Shown here piece after piece: positions 8,299-18,326 of a DNA stretch of 41,047 nucleotides. A program made the translations under genes and the position numbers. Under the pieces are notes generated by a model. The model was given only the letters and a program-made list of their open reading frames with translations, did not search any database and had not been told where the DNA came from. Position 1 is the stretch's first letter. The number at the start of each line of letters is the position of its first letter. The DNA is from Gomphosphaeria aponina SAG 52.96 = DSM 107014 (GTDB lineage: Bacteria > Cyanobacteriota > Cyanobacteriia > Cyanobacteriales > Gomphosphaeriaceae), in assembly GCA_016903655.1 (NCBI GenBank), contig JADQBC010000013.1, positions 1 to 41,047 on the forward strand, written 5' to 3'.

Positions 8299-8640
8299 CA
8301 ATTGCTCTTCTAAGGCAGCAATGCGATTATAAGCGGCTGTTAGTTGTGCTGTTAGTCTTCTGATTTGAATTTCTGATGAGAGGGGTAACATTTTCCTTTC
8401 TTCTTCTTCCCAAGTACTGGCATCTTCGAGGATATCTTTATGTTTTCTTTCGGGTACTGAACTCATTCCTAAACTAGCTTCTGTAGGGATCAACATTTGG
8501 CTTTCTCTACTTAATGATTCCACCGCTTGCTTTTTCCCTACTGTCAATGTTCTTATCTGAGAGCTTAAGCCATCTACTATTTGATATAGTTGATTTACTT
8601 TGCGATCAACTTCCACTATTTGCTTCTGTAATGTATGCAT
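8275..8640 (-). CDS. Small coiled-coil protein of unknown function (121 aa)
   Basis: Not recognised. Residues 1-50 (MHTLQKQIVEVDRKVNQLYQ onward) and 88-117 (IRRLTAQLTAAYNRIAALEE) show heptad spacing of Leu/Ile/Val typical of coiled coils, joined by a polar linker with acidic EDASTWEEEERK. No signal peptide or membrane segment. The gene is leftward and overlaps the end of cobT by 24 bases, and its ATG faces the divergent PotD-like gene across a region with strong hairpins. Coding is supported by the length, the regular heptads and the lack of a better frame on the other strand. Confidence 0.6.
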   Translation of the reverse strand: MHTLQKQIVEVDRKVNQLYQIVDGLSSQIRTLTVGKKQAVESLSRESQMLIPTEASLGMSSVPERKHKDILEDASTWEEEERKMLPLSSEIQIRRLTAQLTAAYNRIAALEEQLLAYRINS

Positions 8641-8669
8641 CTTTTTTTTCCTTTTTTCAATGACTGTAC

Positions 8670-8728
8670 GGGCGGTTTATAAGCCTTGGTCTTGATTTAA
8701 AGAATCAAGTTAACTACAAAAACCGCCC
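8670..8728. promoter_or_regulatory. Nested inverted repeat in a divergent promoter region
   Basis: Outer arms GGGCGGTTT (8670-8678) and AAACCGCCC (8720-8728) pair perfectly; inside them CTTGATT (8691-8697) pairs with AATCAAG (8703-8709) around a TAAAG loop. A second hairpin, CTCCTC-TT-GAGGAG, follows at 8850-8863. The whole lies between divergent genes (coiled-coil protein leftward, PotD-like lipoprotein rightward). It could be an operator, a structured 5' leader or a small mobile palindrome; no U-run follows, so a simple terminator is unlikely. Confidence 0.55.
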
Positions 8729-8918
8729 CTAGGTTTTGACTAACACCTTTCTGGGTGCCTCAACTATTTTATATGATAATCTTTCTCTTAATTCTTTCTG
8801 CTAAATCTGCCACAAAATTTAATATTTTTGCTGTCTTTGTTTGAGGTAGCTCCTCTTGAGGAGTGGGCGGACTGTTATCTGGAGTGAAATCAATTGTCAA
8901 AAAGTGTACAATAAATTT

Positions 8919-10079
8919 ATGATTGCTCGTCGTTCTTTTTTAATTGGTGCTGGAAGTATCGCCATAGCTCAGTTGTTGACTGGGTGTGGGGCGGAGCAGT
9001 CTGCTCTGGTAGTGGGATTCCTCGCTGGTTCAATTCCGCCCCAGTTGTTGGGGAAATTCCGCCAACAACTTACTCAAGGGGAAAAGTTGCGGTTTGAAGG
9101 GGCGACTAAATTATTGGATTTATTTACGCTGCTTTTAACTTGGCGGGAGCAAGAGGGGGAAAGGGAAACGGGTGGGAAAGGGAATATTCCCTTCACTCAG
9201 AACATTACGCCCATAGCGGATTTAGTCACGGTGGGGAATTATTGGTTAACAGAGGCAATTCAAAAGCAACTTATTCAACCGCTGGAGGTTAAAGCTTTAC
9301 CCAGTTGGGAAAATTTGCCTGCATTATGGCAAAAGTTGGTTTTGCGCAATGAGCGTGGGGAGTTGGCGGCAAATGGTAGTGTTTGGGGTGCGCCTTATCG
9401 TACAGGAGCGACGGTGATCGCTTATCGTACTGATAAGTTGGAGCAGTTGGGTTGGACTCCCACTGATTGGAATGCTCTGTGGCGTGAAGAGTTACGTGGC
9501 AGGTTTTCTCTGTTAGATCACCCCCGTGAGGTGATTGGTTTAACTTTAAAAAAGTTGGGTCATGGGTATAATACTCATGATTTAGCTGCTGTTCCTGAGT
9601 TAAGGTCAGCACTGATTAAACTCAATCAACAGGTAAAGTTTTATAGTTCTGATAATTATCTTCAACCTTTAATTTTAGGTGATACTTGGTTGGCAGTTGG
9701 TTGGCAGACTGATATTGTTCCCTTACTTAAATCTTATCCTGAGATTAAAATGGTTGTGCCTCAGTCGGGAACTTCTCTGTGGGCTGATATTTGGGTGAAA
9801 CCTAAACTAGCAAATGCTGATAATATTCGATCGCCAGAGTGGATTGATTTTTGTTGGCAACCTGAGTCTGCTAGTCTCATTTCTCTGTTTACTGATGCTG
9901 CTTCTCCTGTGATTTTCGGGCTGGAGCCAGGAGAGTTATCTCAAGATCTGTTAAGTAAGTCTGAGATTCTTTTGTCTGCAGAAATTATTGAGAAAAGTGA
10001 TTTTATTTTGCCTCTTCCTTTAGATGTGGAACAAAAATATAACTCTTTATGGAAGGAAATTAGAATGGTTAATGGTTGA
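8919..10079 (+). CDS. PotD-like extracellular solute-binding lipoprotein (386 aa)
   Basis: Periplasmic binding protein of the polyamine/iron-type family 1 fold. The start at 8919 is chosen because MIARRSFLIGAGS opens directly on a signal peptide; the longer frame from 8856 adds 21 unrelated residues. The signal has a twin-arginine-like RRSFLIGAG and ends in a lipobox LLTGC, predicting a lipid-anchored protein possibly exported by Tat. Downstream, VWGAPYRTGATVIAYRTDKL, a TPTDWNALW segment and VGWQTDIVPLL are typical of PotD-like proteins. No permease or ATPase gene is adjacent, so the transport partner is elsewhere or absent and the ligand is unknown. The last four residues (MVNG) and the stop are encoded by the heptamer array that follows. 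Confidence 0.8.
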   Translation: MIARRSFLIGAGSIAIAQLLTGCGAEQSALVVGFLAGSIPPQLLGKFRQQLTQGEKLRFEGATKLLDLFTLLLTWREQEGERETGGKGNIPFTQNITPIADLVTVGNYWLTEAIQKQLIQPLEVKALPSWENLPALWQKLVLRNERGELAANGSVWGAPYRTGATVIAYRTDKLEQLGWTPTDWNALWREELRGRFSLLDHPREVIGLTLKKLGHGYNTHDLAAVPELRSALIKLNQQVKFYSSDNYLQPLILGDTWLAVGWQTDIVPLLKSYPEIKMVVPQSGTSLWADIWVKPKLANADNIRSPEWIDFCWQPESASLISLFTDAASPVIFGLEPGELSQDLLSKSEILLSAEIIEKSDFILPLPLDVEQKYNSLWKEIRMVNG

Positions 10080-10147
10080 TGGTTAATGGTTGATGGTTGA
10101 TGGTTGTGAACAATTAACAATTAACTATTAACCATCAACAATTAATT
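10065..10147. repeat. Heptamer repeat array with opposing arms, overlapping a stop codon
   Basis: Tandem ATGGTTA/ATGGTTG units run from 10065 to about 10106, then the reverse motifs AACAATT, AACTATT and AACCATC run to about 10147. The two arms can pair into a long imperfect hairpin. The stop codon of the PotD-like gene (TGA 10077-10079) lies in the first arm. The structure is placed between that gene and the convergent malic enzyme gene, so it may serve as a bidirectional transcript end. Confidence 0.85.
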
Positions 10148-10227
10148 GATTAGCACATGAGCATGTAAAACTCTCCCTACTCCCCCCTCCCCTACTCCCT
10201 ACTAAAGATAGGCATGCCAAAAGTCTA

Positions 10228-11619
10228 TTACTGGCGGGCCACACCATCAAAGCGGGCTGCTTGTTGGACAGCAGAACTCACTGCGGTGACAACTCGATCG
10301 TCAAAGACGGAGGGGATGATATGTTCGCGATCAAGTTGGTGGGGGGGAACGAGATGGGCGATCGCTTGGGCTGCTTCTAGATACATATTTGTGGTTATTG
10401 TTGCTGTGCGACAGTCGAGAGCCCCGCGAAATACCCCAGGGAAGGCTAAAACGTTATTGATTTGATTGGGATAGTCGCTGCGTCCTGTTGCCATTACTGC
10501 TACATAATCTTGGATCAGTTCTGGTTGAATTTCGGGGATGGGGTTAGCCATGGCAAAGACGATGGGGTCAGATGCCATTGATTGTACCATTTCTAGTGAT
10601 ACCACTCCTGGCATACTCACGCCTAAAAAGATATCGGCTCCTTTCATGGCAGCGGCTAAAGTACCGCTAGTTTCAACTGCAAATTCTTGTTTTTCTGGGG
10701 TGAGGTTGGTACGGTTGTTGCTAATTATTCCCTTACTGTCACACATAACAATGTGATTTGCTCCTGCTTTCCGTAGCAAGCGGCCAATGGCACAGCCTGC
10801 TGCTCCTGCTCCATTAATAACTATGCGTACTTCAGGGAGGGATTTGTGTACGAGTTTGAGGGCATTGTAGAGGGCTGCTGTGGAGACGATCGCTGTGCCG
10901 TGTTGGTCGTCGTGAAATACGGGAATGTCTAATTCCTGGCGGAGTCTTGCTTCAATTTCAAAGCAGCGAGGGGCGCTGATGTCTTCGAGGTTGACTCCAC
11001 CAAAGACTGGGGCAATATTTTTGACTGTTTCGATAATTTTTTCTGTGTCTTGGGTTGCTAGACAGATGGGAAAAGCATCTATTTGTCCAAATTCTTTAAA
11101 TAACATGGCTTTTCCTTCCATGACGGGCAGGGCAGCTTTTGGGCCGAGGTTGCCTAATCCCAGTACAGCGCTACCATCGGTTACTATAGCCACACTGTTG
11201 CTTTTGATGGTGAGAGCGAATACTTCTTCTGGATCGCGGGCGATCGCTTGACAAATTCTCCCTACTCCTGGGGTATAGGCCATGGCTAAGTCTGACTGGG
11301 ATGTTAGGGGTTGGCGACTTTGGATGTGAATTTTTCCGCCGCGATGGAGGTCGAAGGTCCGATCTGAAATTTTCAGAATTTTGATGTGGGGTAATTCTCT
11401 CAGTGCTGCTACGATTTTTTCTGCGTGTTCGGTGCTGTTGGCATCTACTTCGAGTTCCCTGCGGCTAATTTTTAAAGTTCTTTCTATGAGGGATATTTGT
11501 CCTAAACTGCCACCCACACTGGCGATCGCTCCTGTGACTGAGGCTAATGTGCCTGGGTGGTTGGGAAGGTCAAGGCGAATGGTTAAACTGTAACTGGGGT
11601 TGGGGGTTAAATCTGTCAT
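10228..11619 (-). CDS. Malic enzyme with N-terminal ACT domain (463 aa)
   Basis: Oxidative decarboxylation of malate to pyruvate with NAD or NADP. An ACT-like regulatory domain occupies about 8-88 (SLTIRLDLPNHPGTLASVTG), then the malic domain: the AYTPGVG segment with Tyr115, VAIVTDGSAVLGLGNLGP, VMEGKAMLFKEFG with the catalytic Lys170, and VFHDDQHGTA (235-243) with metal-binding Asp. The dinucleotide domain has NGAGAAGCAIGRLL near 270. Short bacterial malic enzymes of about 450-460 residues often carry this ACT fusion, which suggests amino-acid or ligand control. The gene is leftward and monocistronic, converging on the PotD-like gene. The start ATG at 11619 opens a plausible N terminus. Confidence 0.92.
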   Translation of the reverse strand: MTDLTPNPSYSLTIRLDLPNHPGTLASVTGAIASVGGSLGQISLIERTLKISRRELEVDANSTEHAEKIVAALRELPHIKILKISDRTFDLHRGGKIHIQSRQPLTSQSDLAMAYTPGVGRICQAIARDPEEVFALTIKSNSVAIVTDGSAVLGLGNLGPKAALPVMEGKAMLFKEFGQIDAFPICLATQDTEKIIETVKNIAPVFGGVNLEDISAPRCFEIEARLRQELDIPVFHDDQHGTAIVSTAALYNALKLVHKSLPEVRIVINGAGAAGCAIGRLLRKAGANHIVMCDSKGIISNNRTNLTPEKQEFAVETSGTLAAAMKGADIFLGVSMPGVVSLEMVQSMASDPIVFAMANPIPEIQPELIQDYVAVMATGRSDYPNQINNVLAFPGVFRGALDCRTATITTNMYLEAAQAIAHLVPPHQLDREHIIPSVFDDRVVTAVSSAVQQAARFDGVARQ

Positions 11620-12162
11620 ATTTATCTGATGGTCGAAAATACTGCTTATTCTTTATAACAGAGTCCGCTCCCTTTTGTTGTTTATTTTAATATTTTTTTG
11701 CTTTTTTCCTGGATTTTGTTACATTTTGTTGCTGATTTTGCCTGAGCAATCTAACAAGTATTAACCTGTTAAATATATAATGCTGGTATAGCAGTGAAAG
11801 AGATGGTATTGATTAGGCAAGGGGTTAAAACCCGCAAGTCTTGTCCCAGCATGAACAGATTGTCCTCAAAAACATTATCTTTGCTATAAGTAAAATGACT
11901 AAAAATAAAATATTTTTGTAACTAGCTTGACATAAGACTTGAGGTAACCAAACCCAAGCTTGAGCAACTGCACCTTGTAAATAGCCCAGTTTCTTTTCTG
12001 ATAGAATCCTGAAATACAGATAACATTTCTGCTTTAAGCGAGAGCAAAATGTGAGGATTAGCATTTGCGTCTTTACCATTAATTGGCAGTGGTGGGCAAT
12101 TTTACTCTACAATTTTACTAGAGCAAAAATGAATGAAGATTGCTAGATAATAGAAAGTAACG
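11620..12162. other. 543-base intergenic region between divergent genes
   Basis: Separates the leftward malic enzyme from the rightward sensor kinase. It is AT-rich with a TATAAT at 11776-11781 and a short hairpin CTCTA/TAGAG around 12105-12122 next to a direct repeat CAATTTTACT. The 84-codon leftward open frame at 11825-12079 has no ribosome site or recognisable features and I do not call it. No tRNA, riboswitch or known RNA is apparent. Confidence 0.5.
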
Positions 12163-15100
12163 ATGATAGGAGTTAAAAATGTGTTTAACAAAGAAGTTGA
12201 AGGGGAAGCTTTACTGCAAGAGGTGAAGTTGCCTCAAAAGTTGGAAAGAGCAATAGGTAATCTCAATTTGAATTTGGGGGCAAAAAAGGGGGTTGAGTTT
12301 TTTCAATGTTTGGTGCAGAATTTGGCTAGTGCTTTGGAGGTTGAATATGCTTTTGTTGGTAAAGTTATTCAGTCAGTTCCTGAAAAAATTAGAACCATAG
12401 CAGTTGGCAATGGGGGGGCAATTGTTGATAATTTTGAGTACGAGCTAGCTCATACTCCCTGTGAGCATATTTTACAAAAAAAGCCAGGGAATGTTTGTAT
12501 TTATGAGGGTAAAATTAAACAGAAATTCCCTGAAGACTATTTACTGGGAGAAATGGGAGCGGAAAGTTATCTGGGCGTGCCTTTGTTTAATGGAAAAGGT
12601 GAGGTAATTGGTTTAATTGCGGTTTTGAGTTGTCAACCACTCAAACACCCTCAGTTGGCTCAAGAAATTTTGAGTTTTTTTGCTTTTCGGGGGGCGGCAG
12701 AATTGGAAAGACAGGAAGAAGAGGAGAAATTCAATGTACTTTTGGCAAGAGAAAGAATTATTAAGCAAACGGCGCTGCATATTCATCAATCTCTCAATTT
12801 AGGAGATATTCTGGAAACTACTGTGGCTGAAATTAGAGCTATTCTTAATTGCGATCGGGTTTTGGTTTATCAGTTGGCTACTGATTTTTCTGGTAGGGTT
12901 GTGGCGGAGTCGGTGGGAGAAGGTTGGCGCAAAATTTTCGGGGTAAAAATTGAAGATAGCTGTTATACTGATCAACTTTTAAGTAATTATTATAAAGGCG
13001 TGAAGACGGCGATTAATAATATTGAAAGGGTAGATTTAACAGCATCTTATCGTCAATTACTCCAAGAGTTTCAGGTAAAAGCTAATTTGGTTATTCCTGT
13101 TGTAATTAAAAAATCTGCTGCTGAAGGTTATTTGTGGGGTTGGTTAATTGCTCATCAATGTTCTGCTCCTAGAGAGTGGCAGGAATCGGAGTTTTTATTG
13201 CTGGAACAATTAGCAGTTCAACTGGCGATCGCAATTCAGCAGTCCCATACTTATGAGCAAGTACAGAGAGAATTAATTAAGCGCAAAGCAGTGGAAAAGG
13301 CTCTGCGTAAGCTTAATGAAGCATTAGAAGAGCGAGTGGCAAAAAAAACTAATGAGTTGCGTCAAATTAATGAAGAATTAAGTTACCAGAAACAGGCTTT
13401 GGATCAGATGGCTTTGGTGTCGATTACTGATAGGAGGGGGATGATTACTTATGTAAATGAGAAATTTTGTGAGGTTTCTCAATATGCTGCGGGAGAAATT
13501 ATTGGAAAAAACAACAGGATTATTAATTCTGGCTATCATGATCAGTCTTTTTTTCGGGAACTTTGGCAGACAATTATTCAGGGTAAACTTTGGCGGGGGG
13601 AAATTAAAAATAAAAGGAAAGATGGGAGTTATTATTGGGTAGATTTAACTATTGTTCCTTTTGTAGATGAGTGGGGTAAAGCTTTTCAATATTTGGCGAT
13701 TAGTTTTGAGATTACTGAGCGCAAAAATGCTGAAGTCAAAGTGATTGAAAGTGAGGAAAAACTCAATAAGTTAATTACTAACATGGCTGAAGGGATTCTG
13801 GTAGTTAATCAAGGGGGATTAATTCGCTTTGTAAATCCTATGGTGACGAGACTTTTGGGCTATTCCCAAGAAGAGTTATTAAATGTGCATTTTGGGATTC
13901 CTTTGGAAAGTTCAGAATATCAAGAAATTCAACTAATATGTAAAGACCATCGGGCTATTTTTGTTGATTTGCGAGTTACGACGATTAATTGGGAAGGGGA
14001 ATTAGCTTATTTAGCTTCTATACGAGATATTACTGAACGGAAGGAAGTAGAGGAAAAATTGCGACGGTCACGGAAATTTTTGCAATTGGTGATGGATAAT
14101 ATTCCTCAGTTTATTTTCTGGAAAGATTGCAATTCAGTTTATCTGGGTTGTAACCAAAATTTTGCTTTGAGTGCAGGGCTGAAAAAACCAGAAGATATTG
14201 TGGGAAAAACAGATTATGAGTTACCTTGGACTAAAGCAGAATCGGATTTTTATCGAGCCTGCGATCGCCGCGTGATGCAAAATAATAAATCAGCATTTAA
14301 TCTAATTGAAACTCAAAGAACATTAGAAGGTAAGACTATTTGGCTGGATACAAATAAAATTCCTTTGCATGATGAGTTTGAGCAGGTGATTGGAGTTTTG
14401 GGAACTTATGAAAATATTACCTATCGCAAGGAAGCGGAAGAAAAGCTCCAACAACAGTTAGCTGCTATTGAAGCAGCAGTTGATGGCATTGCCATTTTAG
14501 TAGGAGATACTTATATGTATCTCAATCAAGCTCATGTGAAAATGTTTGATTATGAAAGTGCAGAAGAATTGATGGGGAAAACCTGGCGAGAACTTTATCC
14601 GCCTGAAGAAATTACTCGCTTTGAGCAGATGGTATTGCCTCTTCTTTTTCAAAAAAAAGAATGGCGAGGAGAAGCTACAGGAAAGCGCAAAAATGGCAGT
14701 ACTTTTGCTCAGGAAATTTCCTTGACACTAACGGATAATGGGAATATAATTTGTGTATGTCAAGATATTAGTGAAAGGAAAGAAATTGAGGCACAAATTC
14801 GTCAAAGTGAGGCGCAGTTTCGGGCAATTTTTGAGCAAGCTGCGGTGGGAATAGCCCAAACTGGATTAGATGGAGATTTTATTCAAGTCAATGAAAAATT
14901 ATGCAAGTTATTGGGATATTCAAGGGCTCAATTCCTCCGCAAAAATGTATCAGATATCACTCATCCTGATGAAAGGGAAATTGACAATAAGTTTTTTGGC
15001 AAACTACTCACTGGGGAAATTGAGACATTTACGCGGGAAAAGCGTTATTTACACAAAAATGGTGGAATTGTTTGGGTGAAAATGACGGTTTCTTTGGTGT

Positions 15101-16287
15101 TGAAATCCTCAGGAGAACCTGATTATTTTATTGGGGTGTTGGAGGATATTAGCGAACGGAAACAAGCAGAAGCTGCCTTAATTCATAGTGAAGAAAAACT
15201 TAATAGTATTCTCAATTCAATTGAAGATGTTGTCTGGTCCGTCAAGGCAGATATGTCAGAATTAATTTATATTAATTCCCAAGTGGAGAAAATTTATGGC
15301 CGTTCCCCTGAAGAGTTTTATAGTAATATTAACCTGTGGTTAGAAGTAGTGCATCCAGAAGATCGTCCAGTAGTAGCTAAAGTTTTTGAGCAAATTTTGA
15401 CAACTGGGTATCAAGATAGTGAATATAGAATTGTCCAACCCTCTGGGAAAATTCGTTGGGTGCGCGCTCGCGGGAGTTTAATTTATGACCAAAATGGTCA
15501 ACTTCTTCGCCTCGATGGTATAACAACAGATATTACTGAAAAGAAACAAGCAGAGGAGGAAATTGAAAAAGCACTCTCTAGAGAAAAAGAACTTAATTCC
15601 CTGAAAACTCGCTTTATTACGATGACTTCTCACGAGTTTCGTACTCCCCTTGCAGTTATTTCGTCTTCCGCTGGGATTCTGAACACTTTTGGTGACAAAC
15701 TTTCGGAAGCGAAAAAACGAGAACATATCCAAATAATCGAAAATTATGTCCAACACATAACCGAACTTTTAGAGGATATTTTGACCATCAACCGCACAGA
15801 AACAGGAAATTTGGATTTTAAACCAGAAACCTTTGAATTGCTTGGGGTTTGTCAGAATTTAGTCGCAGAAATGCAGCTTAGTACTAATCAGCATACTATT
15901 GTTTTTACCCCCCATTGTGATGAATTAAATGTTTATTTAGATAAAAAAATCCTGCGGCAAATTTTGATTAATTTACTTTCTAATGGGATCAAATATTCTC
16001 CCAATGGGGGTGAGATTAATTTTGTATTAAATACATATAATAGTATAATTAAGTTTAAAATAAAAGATAGAGGAATTGGCATTTCTCCAGCAGATATGAA
16101 ACACTTGTTTGAGTCGTTTTATCGAGGGGGGAATGTAGAGCAAATTCAAGGTACTGGTCTAGGTTTAGCAATTGTGAAAAAATGTGTCGAAGTACATAGA
16201 GGGAAGGTAACAGTAGCTAGTAAAATTAATGTGGGAACAACCTTTACGGTAACTCTCCCCTTGTCTCAGTCACCCAAACCAATTTAA
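12163..16287 (+). CDS. GAF-GAF-PASx6 sensor histidine kinase (1374 aa)
   Basis: Soluble sensory kinase without membrane segments. Order: GAF 1 (about 45-182), GAF 2 of phytochrome/cyanobacteriochrome type (205-360), coiled coil (362-412), six PAS domains (412-520, 530-626, 635-756, 764-873, 882-1000, 1008-1127), each ending in a DIT/DIS-ERK-like motif, then HisKA with H1157 in TSHEFRTPL and an HATPase with N box [20 protein letters not shown] and GTGLGLAIV. In GAF 2 the Cys-His pair that holds bilin in cyanobacteriochromes is replaced: the site reads [10 protein letters not shown] (291-300). A DxCF-like DSCY remains at 265-268. The ATG at 12163 has no ribosome site; AGGAG at 12168-12172 would better serve an in-frame GTG at 12181. 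The receiver-kinase gene follows at once. Confidence 0.9.
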   Translation: MIGVKNVFNKEVEGEALLQEVKLPQKLERAIGNLNLNLGAKKGVEFFQCLVQNLASALEVEYAFVGKVIQSVPEKIRTIAVGNGGAIVDNFEYELAHTPCEHILQKKPGNVCIYEGKIKQKFPEDYLLGEMGAESYLGVPLFNGKGEVIGLIAVLSCQPLKHPQLAQEILSFFAFRGAAELERQEEEEKFNVLLARERIIKQTALHIHQSLNLGDILETTVAEIRAILNCDRVLVYQLATDFSGRVVAESVGEGWRKIFGVKIEDSCYTDQLLSNYYKGVKTAINNIERVDLTASYRQLLQEFQVKANLVIPVVIKKSAAEGYLWGWLIAHQCSAPREWQESEFLLLEQLAVQLAIAIQQSHTYEQVQRELIKRKAVEKALRKLNEALEERVAKKTNELRQINEELSYQKQALDQMALVSITDRRGMITYVNEKFCEVSQYAAGEIIGKNNRIINSGYHDQSFFRELWQTIIQGKLWRGEIKNKRKDGSYYWVDLTIVPFVDEWGKAFQYLAISFEITERKNAEVKVIESEEKLNKLITNMAEGILVVNQGGLIRFVNPMVTRLLGYSQEELLNVHFGIPLESSEYQEIQLICKDHRAIFVDLRVTTINWEGELAYLASIRDITERKEVEEKLRRSRKFLQLVMDNIPQFIFWKDCNSVYLGCNQNFALSAGLKKPEDIVGKTDYELPWTKAESDFYRACDRRVMQNNKSAFNLIETQRTLEGKTIWLDTNKIPLHDEFEQVIGVLGTYENITYRKEAEEKLQQQLAAIEAAVDGIAILVGDTYMYLNQAHVKMFDYESAEELMGKTWRELYPPEEITRFEQMVLPLLFQKKEWRGEATGKRKNGSTFAQEISLTLTDNGNIICVCQDISERKEIEAQIRQSEAQFRAIFEQAAVGIAQTGLDGDFIQVNEKLCKLLGYSRAQFLRKNVSDITHPDEREIDNKFFGKLLTGEIETFTREKRYLHKNGGIVWVKMTVSLVLKSSGEPDYFIGVLEDISERKQAEAALIHSEEKLNSILNSIEDVVWSVKADMSELIYINSQVEKIYGRSPEEFYSNINLWLEVVHPEDRPVVAKVFEQILTTGYQDSEYRIVQPSGKIRWVRARGSLIYDQNGQLLRLDGITTDITEKKQAEEEIEKALSREKELNSLKTRFITMTSHEFRTPLAVISSSAGILNTFGDKLSEAKKREHIQIIENYVQHITELLEDILTINRTETGNLDFKPETFELLGVCQNLVAEMQLSTNQHTIVFTPHCDELNVYLDKKILRQILINLLSNGIKYSPNGGEINFVLNTYNSIIKFKIKDRGIGISPADMKHLFESFYRGGNVEQIQGTGLGLAIVKKCVEVHRGKVTVASKINVGTTFTVTLPLSQSPKPI

Positions 16288-16308
16288 TTGAATTATAAGG
16301 AAAAAAAT

Positions 16309-17412
16309 ATGACTAAAATTTTGGTAATTGAAGATGAACCTCAAGTGCGTAGCAATATTAAAGATCTGTTAGAGTTAGCAGAATTTGAACCAATTGTGGC
16401 AGAAGACGGTCGGGAAGGAGTAAAGTTAGCCAAAGAGAATTTACCTGATCTAATTCTTTGCGATATTATGATGCCAAATCTGGATGGATACGGTGTGTTG
16501 CATGAGTTAAAAATGGAAACAACAACTGCTAAAATTCCCTTAATTTTTCTGACAGCGAACGCAGAACGGGAAGAGATGCGTCGGGGAATGGAATTAGGCG
16601 CAGATGATTATGTAACCAAACCATTTACACCAAGGCAATTGTTAGGGGCGATTAATGCTCGTTTAGAAAAAAAGGCGATCGCTTTCCAGAGTATGCAGCT
16701 CCAACTAAATGCACTTCGCAATAATATTGCTCTCTCCCTTCCCCATGAATTTCGCACTCCTTTAAATGGGATTATTCCCTCTTGTGAATTATTGAAACAA
16801 TGTAGCGATTCCCTCTCCCCTGAAGAAATTGAAGAAATAGCAGATATTATTTTAGATTCTGCCCAACGTTTGCAAAGAATGGCAGAAAATTATTTGCTCT
16901 ATGCTGAACTAGAATTGATCGCTCATAACCCAGAAAAAATTCAGGATTTTAACCAGAAAGAAAAATCTTGTTCTCCGAAAATGTTAGTGGAATATACGGG
17001 AAAGAAAAAAGCGGCAGAAGTAGGCAGAAAAAACGACTTAGATTTAGAATTAGAGGATGCCAATGCCAAGATTGAAGAAAGTTATTTTACTACAATGATA
17101 AACGAATTAATTGATAATGCCTTCAAATTTTCTCGGCCAGGAACTCCTGTTAAAATTACTACCCAGCTCAATGAAGAAGGATTAAATCTCTGCATCACTG
17201 ATTTGGGAAGAGGAATGAGTTCTTCTCAGCTCCACCAGGTGGGAGCTTATATGCAGTTTGAACGCTCAAAATACGAGCAACAAGGTTCTGGTTTTGGACT
17301 CATTCTGGCGCAAAAAATAGTAGAATTACATGGAGGGAAATTTACCATTAAAAGTATTGTGGGTCAACAAACCTCCATTCAAATTATTTTGCCAGTAAAT
17401 GACAATGATTGA
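16309..17412 (+). CDS. Response regulator fused to a histidine kinase module (367 aa)
   Basis: Receiver domain (1-120): acidic pocket E8-D9-E10, phospho-acceptor D52 in CDIMMPNLDG, T82 and K104. It is followed by a dimerisation/phosphoacceptor helix with H146 in LPHEFRTPLNG, and an ATP-binding domain with INELIDNAFKFS (264-275), TDLGRGMS and GSGFGLILA (326-334). The start ATG at 16309 is preceded by AAGGA; an in-frame TTG at 16288 would overlap nothing and is less likely. It lies 21 bases after the big kinase gene, so the two are surely cotranscribed and probably form one phosphorelay. No DNA-binding output domain is present, so the relay likely ends in another protein. A Lys-rich insert (217-250) separates the His helix from the ATPase. 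Confidence 0.88.
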   Translation: MTKILVIEDEPQVRSNIKDLLELAEFEPIVAEDGREGVKLAKENLPDLILCDIMMPNLDGYGVLHELKMETTTAKIPLIFLTANAEREEMRRGMELGADDYVTKPFTPRQLLGAINARLEKKAIAFQSMQLQLNALRNNIALSLPHEFRTPLNGIIPSCELLKQCSDSLSPEEIEEIADIILDSAQRLQRMAENYLLYAELELIAHNPEKIQDFNQKEKSCSPKMLVEYTGKKKAAEVGRKNDLDLELEDANAKIEESYFTTMINELIDNAFKFSRPGTPVKITTQLNEEGLNLCITDLGRGMSSSQLHQVGAYMQFERSKYEQQGSGFGLILAQKIVELHGGKFTIKSIVGQQTSIQIILPVNDND

Positions 17413-17444
17413 AAACTGATAACTGAATTAAAGGAGAAAGAAAA

Positions 17445-17879
17445 TTGAACTATCGCAATCCTGCACCCACTGTTGATATAATTATTGAATTGGGGGATAA
17501 ACCCCATCGCCCCATAGTTTTAATTGAGCGCAAAAATCCACCATTGGGTTGGGCCATTCCTGGGGGATTTGTGGATTACGGAGAGTCAGTGGAAACAGCA
17601 GCAAGACGAGAAGCAGAAGAAGAGGTATGTTTAAAAGTAGAACTAATTGAACAATTTCAAGTATATTCTAATCCCAACCGTGACCCCCGCCAACATACTT
17701 TAAGTATCGTATTTATTGCTAGTGCAAAAGGAGAACCCCAAGAGGCAGATGATGCCAAAAATGTAGGAGTTTTCAATTATTGGGAAATACCAAAAAATCT
17801 CTGTTTTGACCATGATCAAATCCTTCACGATTACTTGCGCTATCGTCACTATCATATTCGCCCCTTATTAAGAGGTTAA
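17445..17879 (+). CDS. Nudix hydrolase, TTG start (144 aa)
   Basis: Hydrolyses nucleoside diphosphates linked to another moiety; an ADP-ribose pyrophosphatase-like role is the common label for this size class. The Nudix box runs from G41 to L63 as G-x5-E-x7-REAEEEVCL; the Gly before the last residue of the consensus is Cys62 here, while the metal-binding Glu residues E56, E59 and E60 are kept. The TTG start is supported by a strong AAAGGAG ribosome site about 8 bases upstream (17430-17438). The stop is two bases before the ridA start, so the two are translated from one message. Confidence 0.85.
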   Translation: MNYRNPAPTVDIIIELGDKPHRPIVLIERKNPPLGWAIPGGFVDYGESVETAARREAEEEVCLKVELIEQFQVYSNPNRDPRQHTLSIVFIASAKGEPQEADDAKNVGVFNYWEIPKNLCFDHDQILHDYLRYRHYHIRPLLRG

Positions 17880-17880
17880 A

Positions 17881-18264
17881 ATGAAAAAAATTATTCGCAC
17901 AGAAAACGCACCCGCACCTGTGGGGCCATATAATCAGGCGATCGCCGCTACAGGTGAACTAATTTTTATTGCTGGTCAAATTCCCCTCCACCCCCAGACA
18001 GGAGAAATAGTAGGAGTTGGGGATATAGCCCAGCAAACTAAACAAGTAATGAACAATATTGAAGCAATTCTTACGGCGGCTGGGGTGAGGTGGGAAAATG
18101 TGGTGAAAACCACTGTTTTTCTCACAGACTTACAAAACTTTGCCACCATGAATCAAATTTACGCTCAATATTTTGACGAAAAAACTGCCCCAGCCCGCGC
18201 TTGTGTAGAAGTTTCCCGTCTCCCCAAAGATGTCTTAGTAGAAATTGAATGTATTGCTATTTGA
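17881..18264 (+). CDS. ridA: RidA family reactive-intermediate (enamine/imine) deaminase (127 aa)
   Basis: Trimeric enzyme that clears 2-aminoacrylate and related enamines released by PLP enzymes. Characteristic stretches: [12 protein letters not shown] (10-21), [15 protein letters not shown] (27-41), and the active-site [20 protein letters not shown] with Arg106. Length and composition match the YjgF/RidA family exactly. AGAGG at 17870-17874 is the ribosome site. The TGA stop (18262-18264) lies inside TTGATGG, one arm of a short perfect hairpin that opens the next repeat array. Confidence 0.95.
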   Translation: MKKIIRTENAPAPVGPYNQAIAATGELIFIAGQIPLHPQTGEIVGVGDIAQQTKQVMNNIEAILTAAGVRWENVVKTTVFLTDLQNFATMNQIYAQYFDEKTAPARACVEVSRLPKDVLVEIECIAI

Positions 18265-18326
18265 TGGTCTTCCATCAACCATCAACCATCAACCCTCAAC
18301 CCTCAACCCTCAACCATCAACCATCA
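18261..18326. repeat. Heptamer array linking the ridA stop to the next start codon
   Basis: TTGATGG (18261-18267) pairs with CCATCAA (18272-18278) around a TCTT loop; then seven in-phase heptamers follow (18276-18324: CAACCAT twice, CAACCCT three times, CAACCAT twice), ending in CA-ATGG where the ATG is the start of the next gene. The array therefore fills the whole gap between stop and start and replaces any ribosome binding site. Confidence 0.9.

Noticed and set aside
8856-8918. Longer start for the PotD-like lipoprotein
   Set aside because: It would place 21 unrelated residues before a clear twin-arginine/lipobox signal peptide.
11825-12079. 84-codon leftward ORF
   Set aside because: No ribosome site, no recognisable motif, rich in hydrophobic and Cys codons as expected from AT-rich noncoding DNA.
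18249-18326. Longer N terminus for the 146-aa protein
   Set aside because: It would be the translation of the heptamer array and would overlap ridA; the ATG at 18327 gives a normal polar start.
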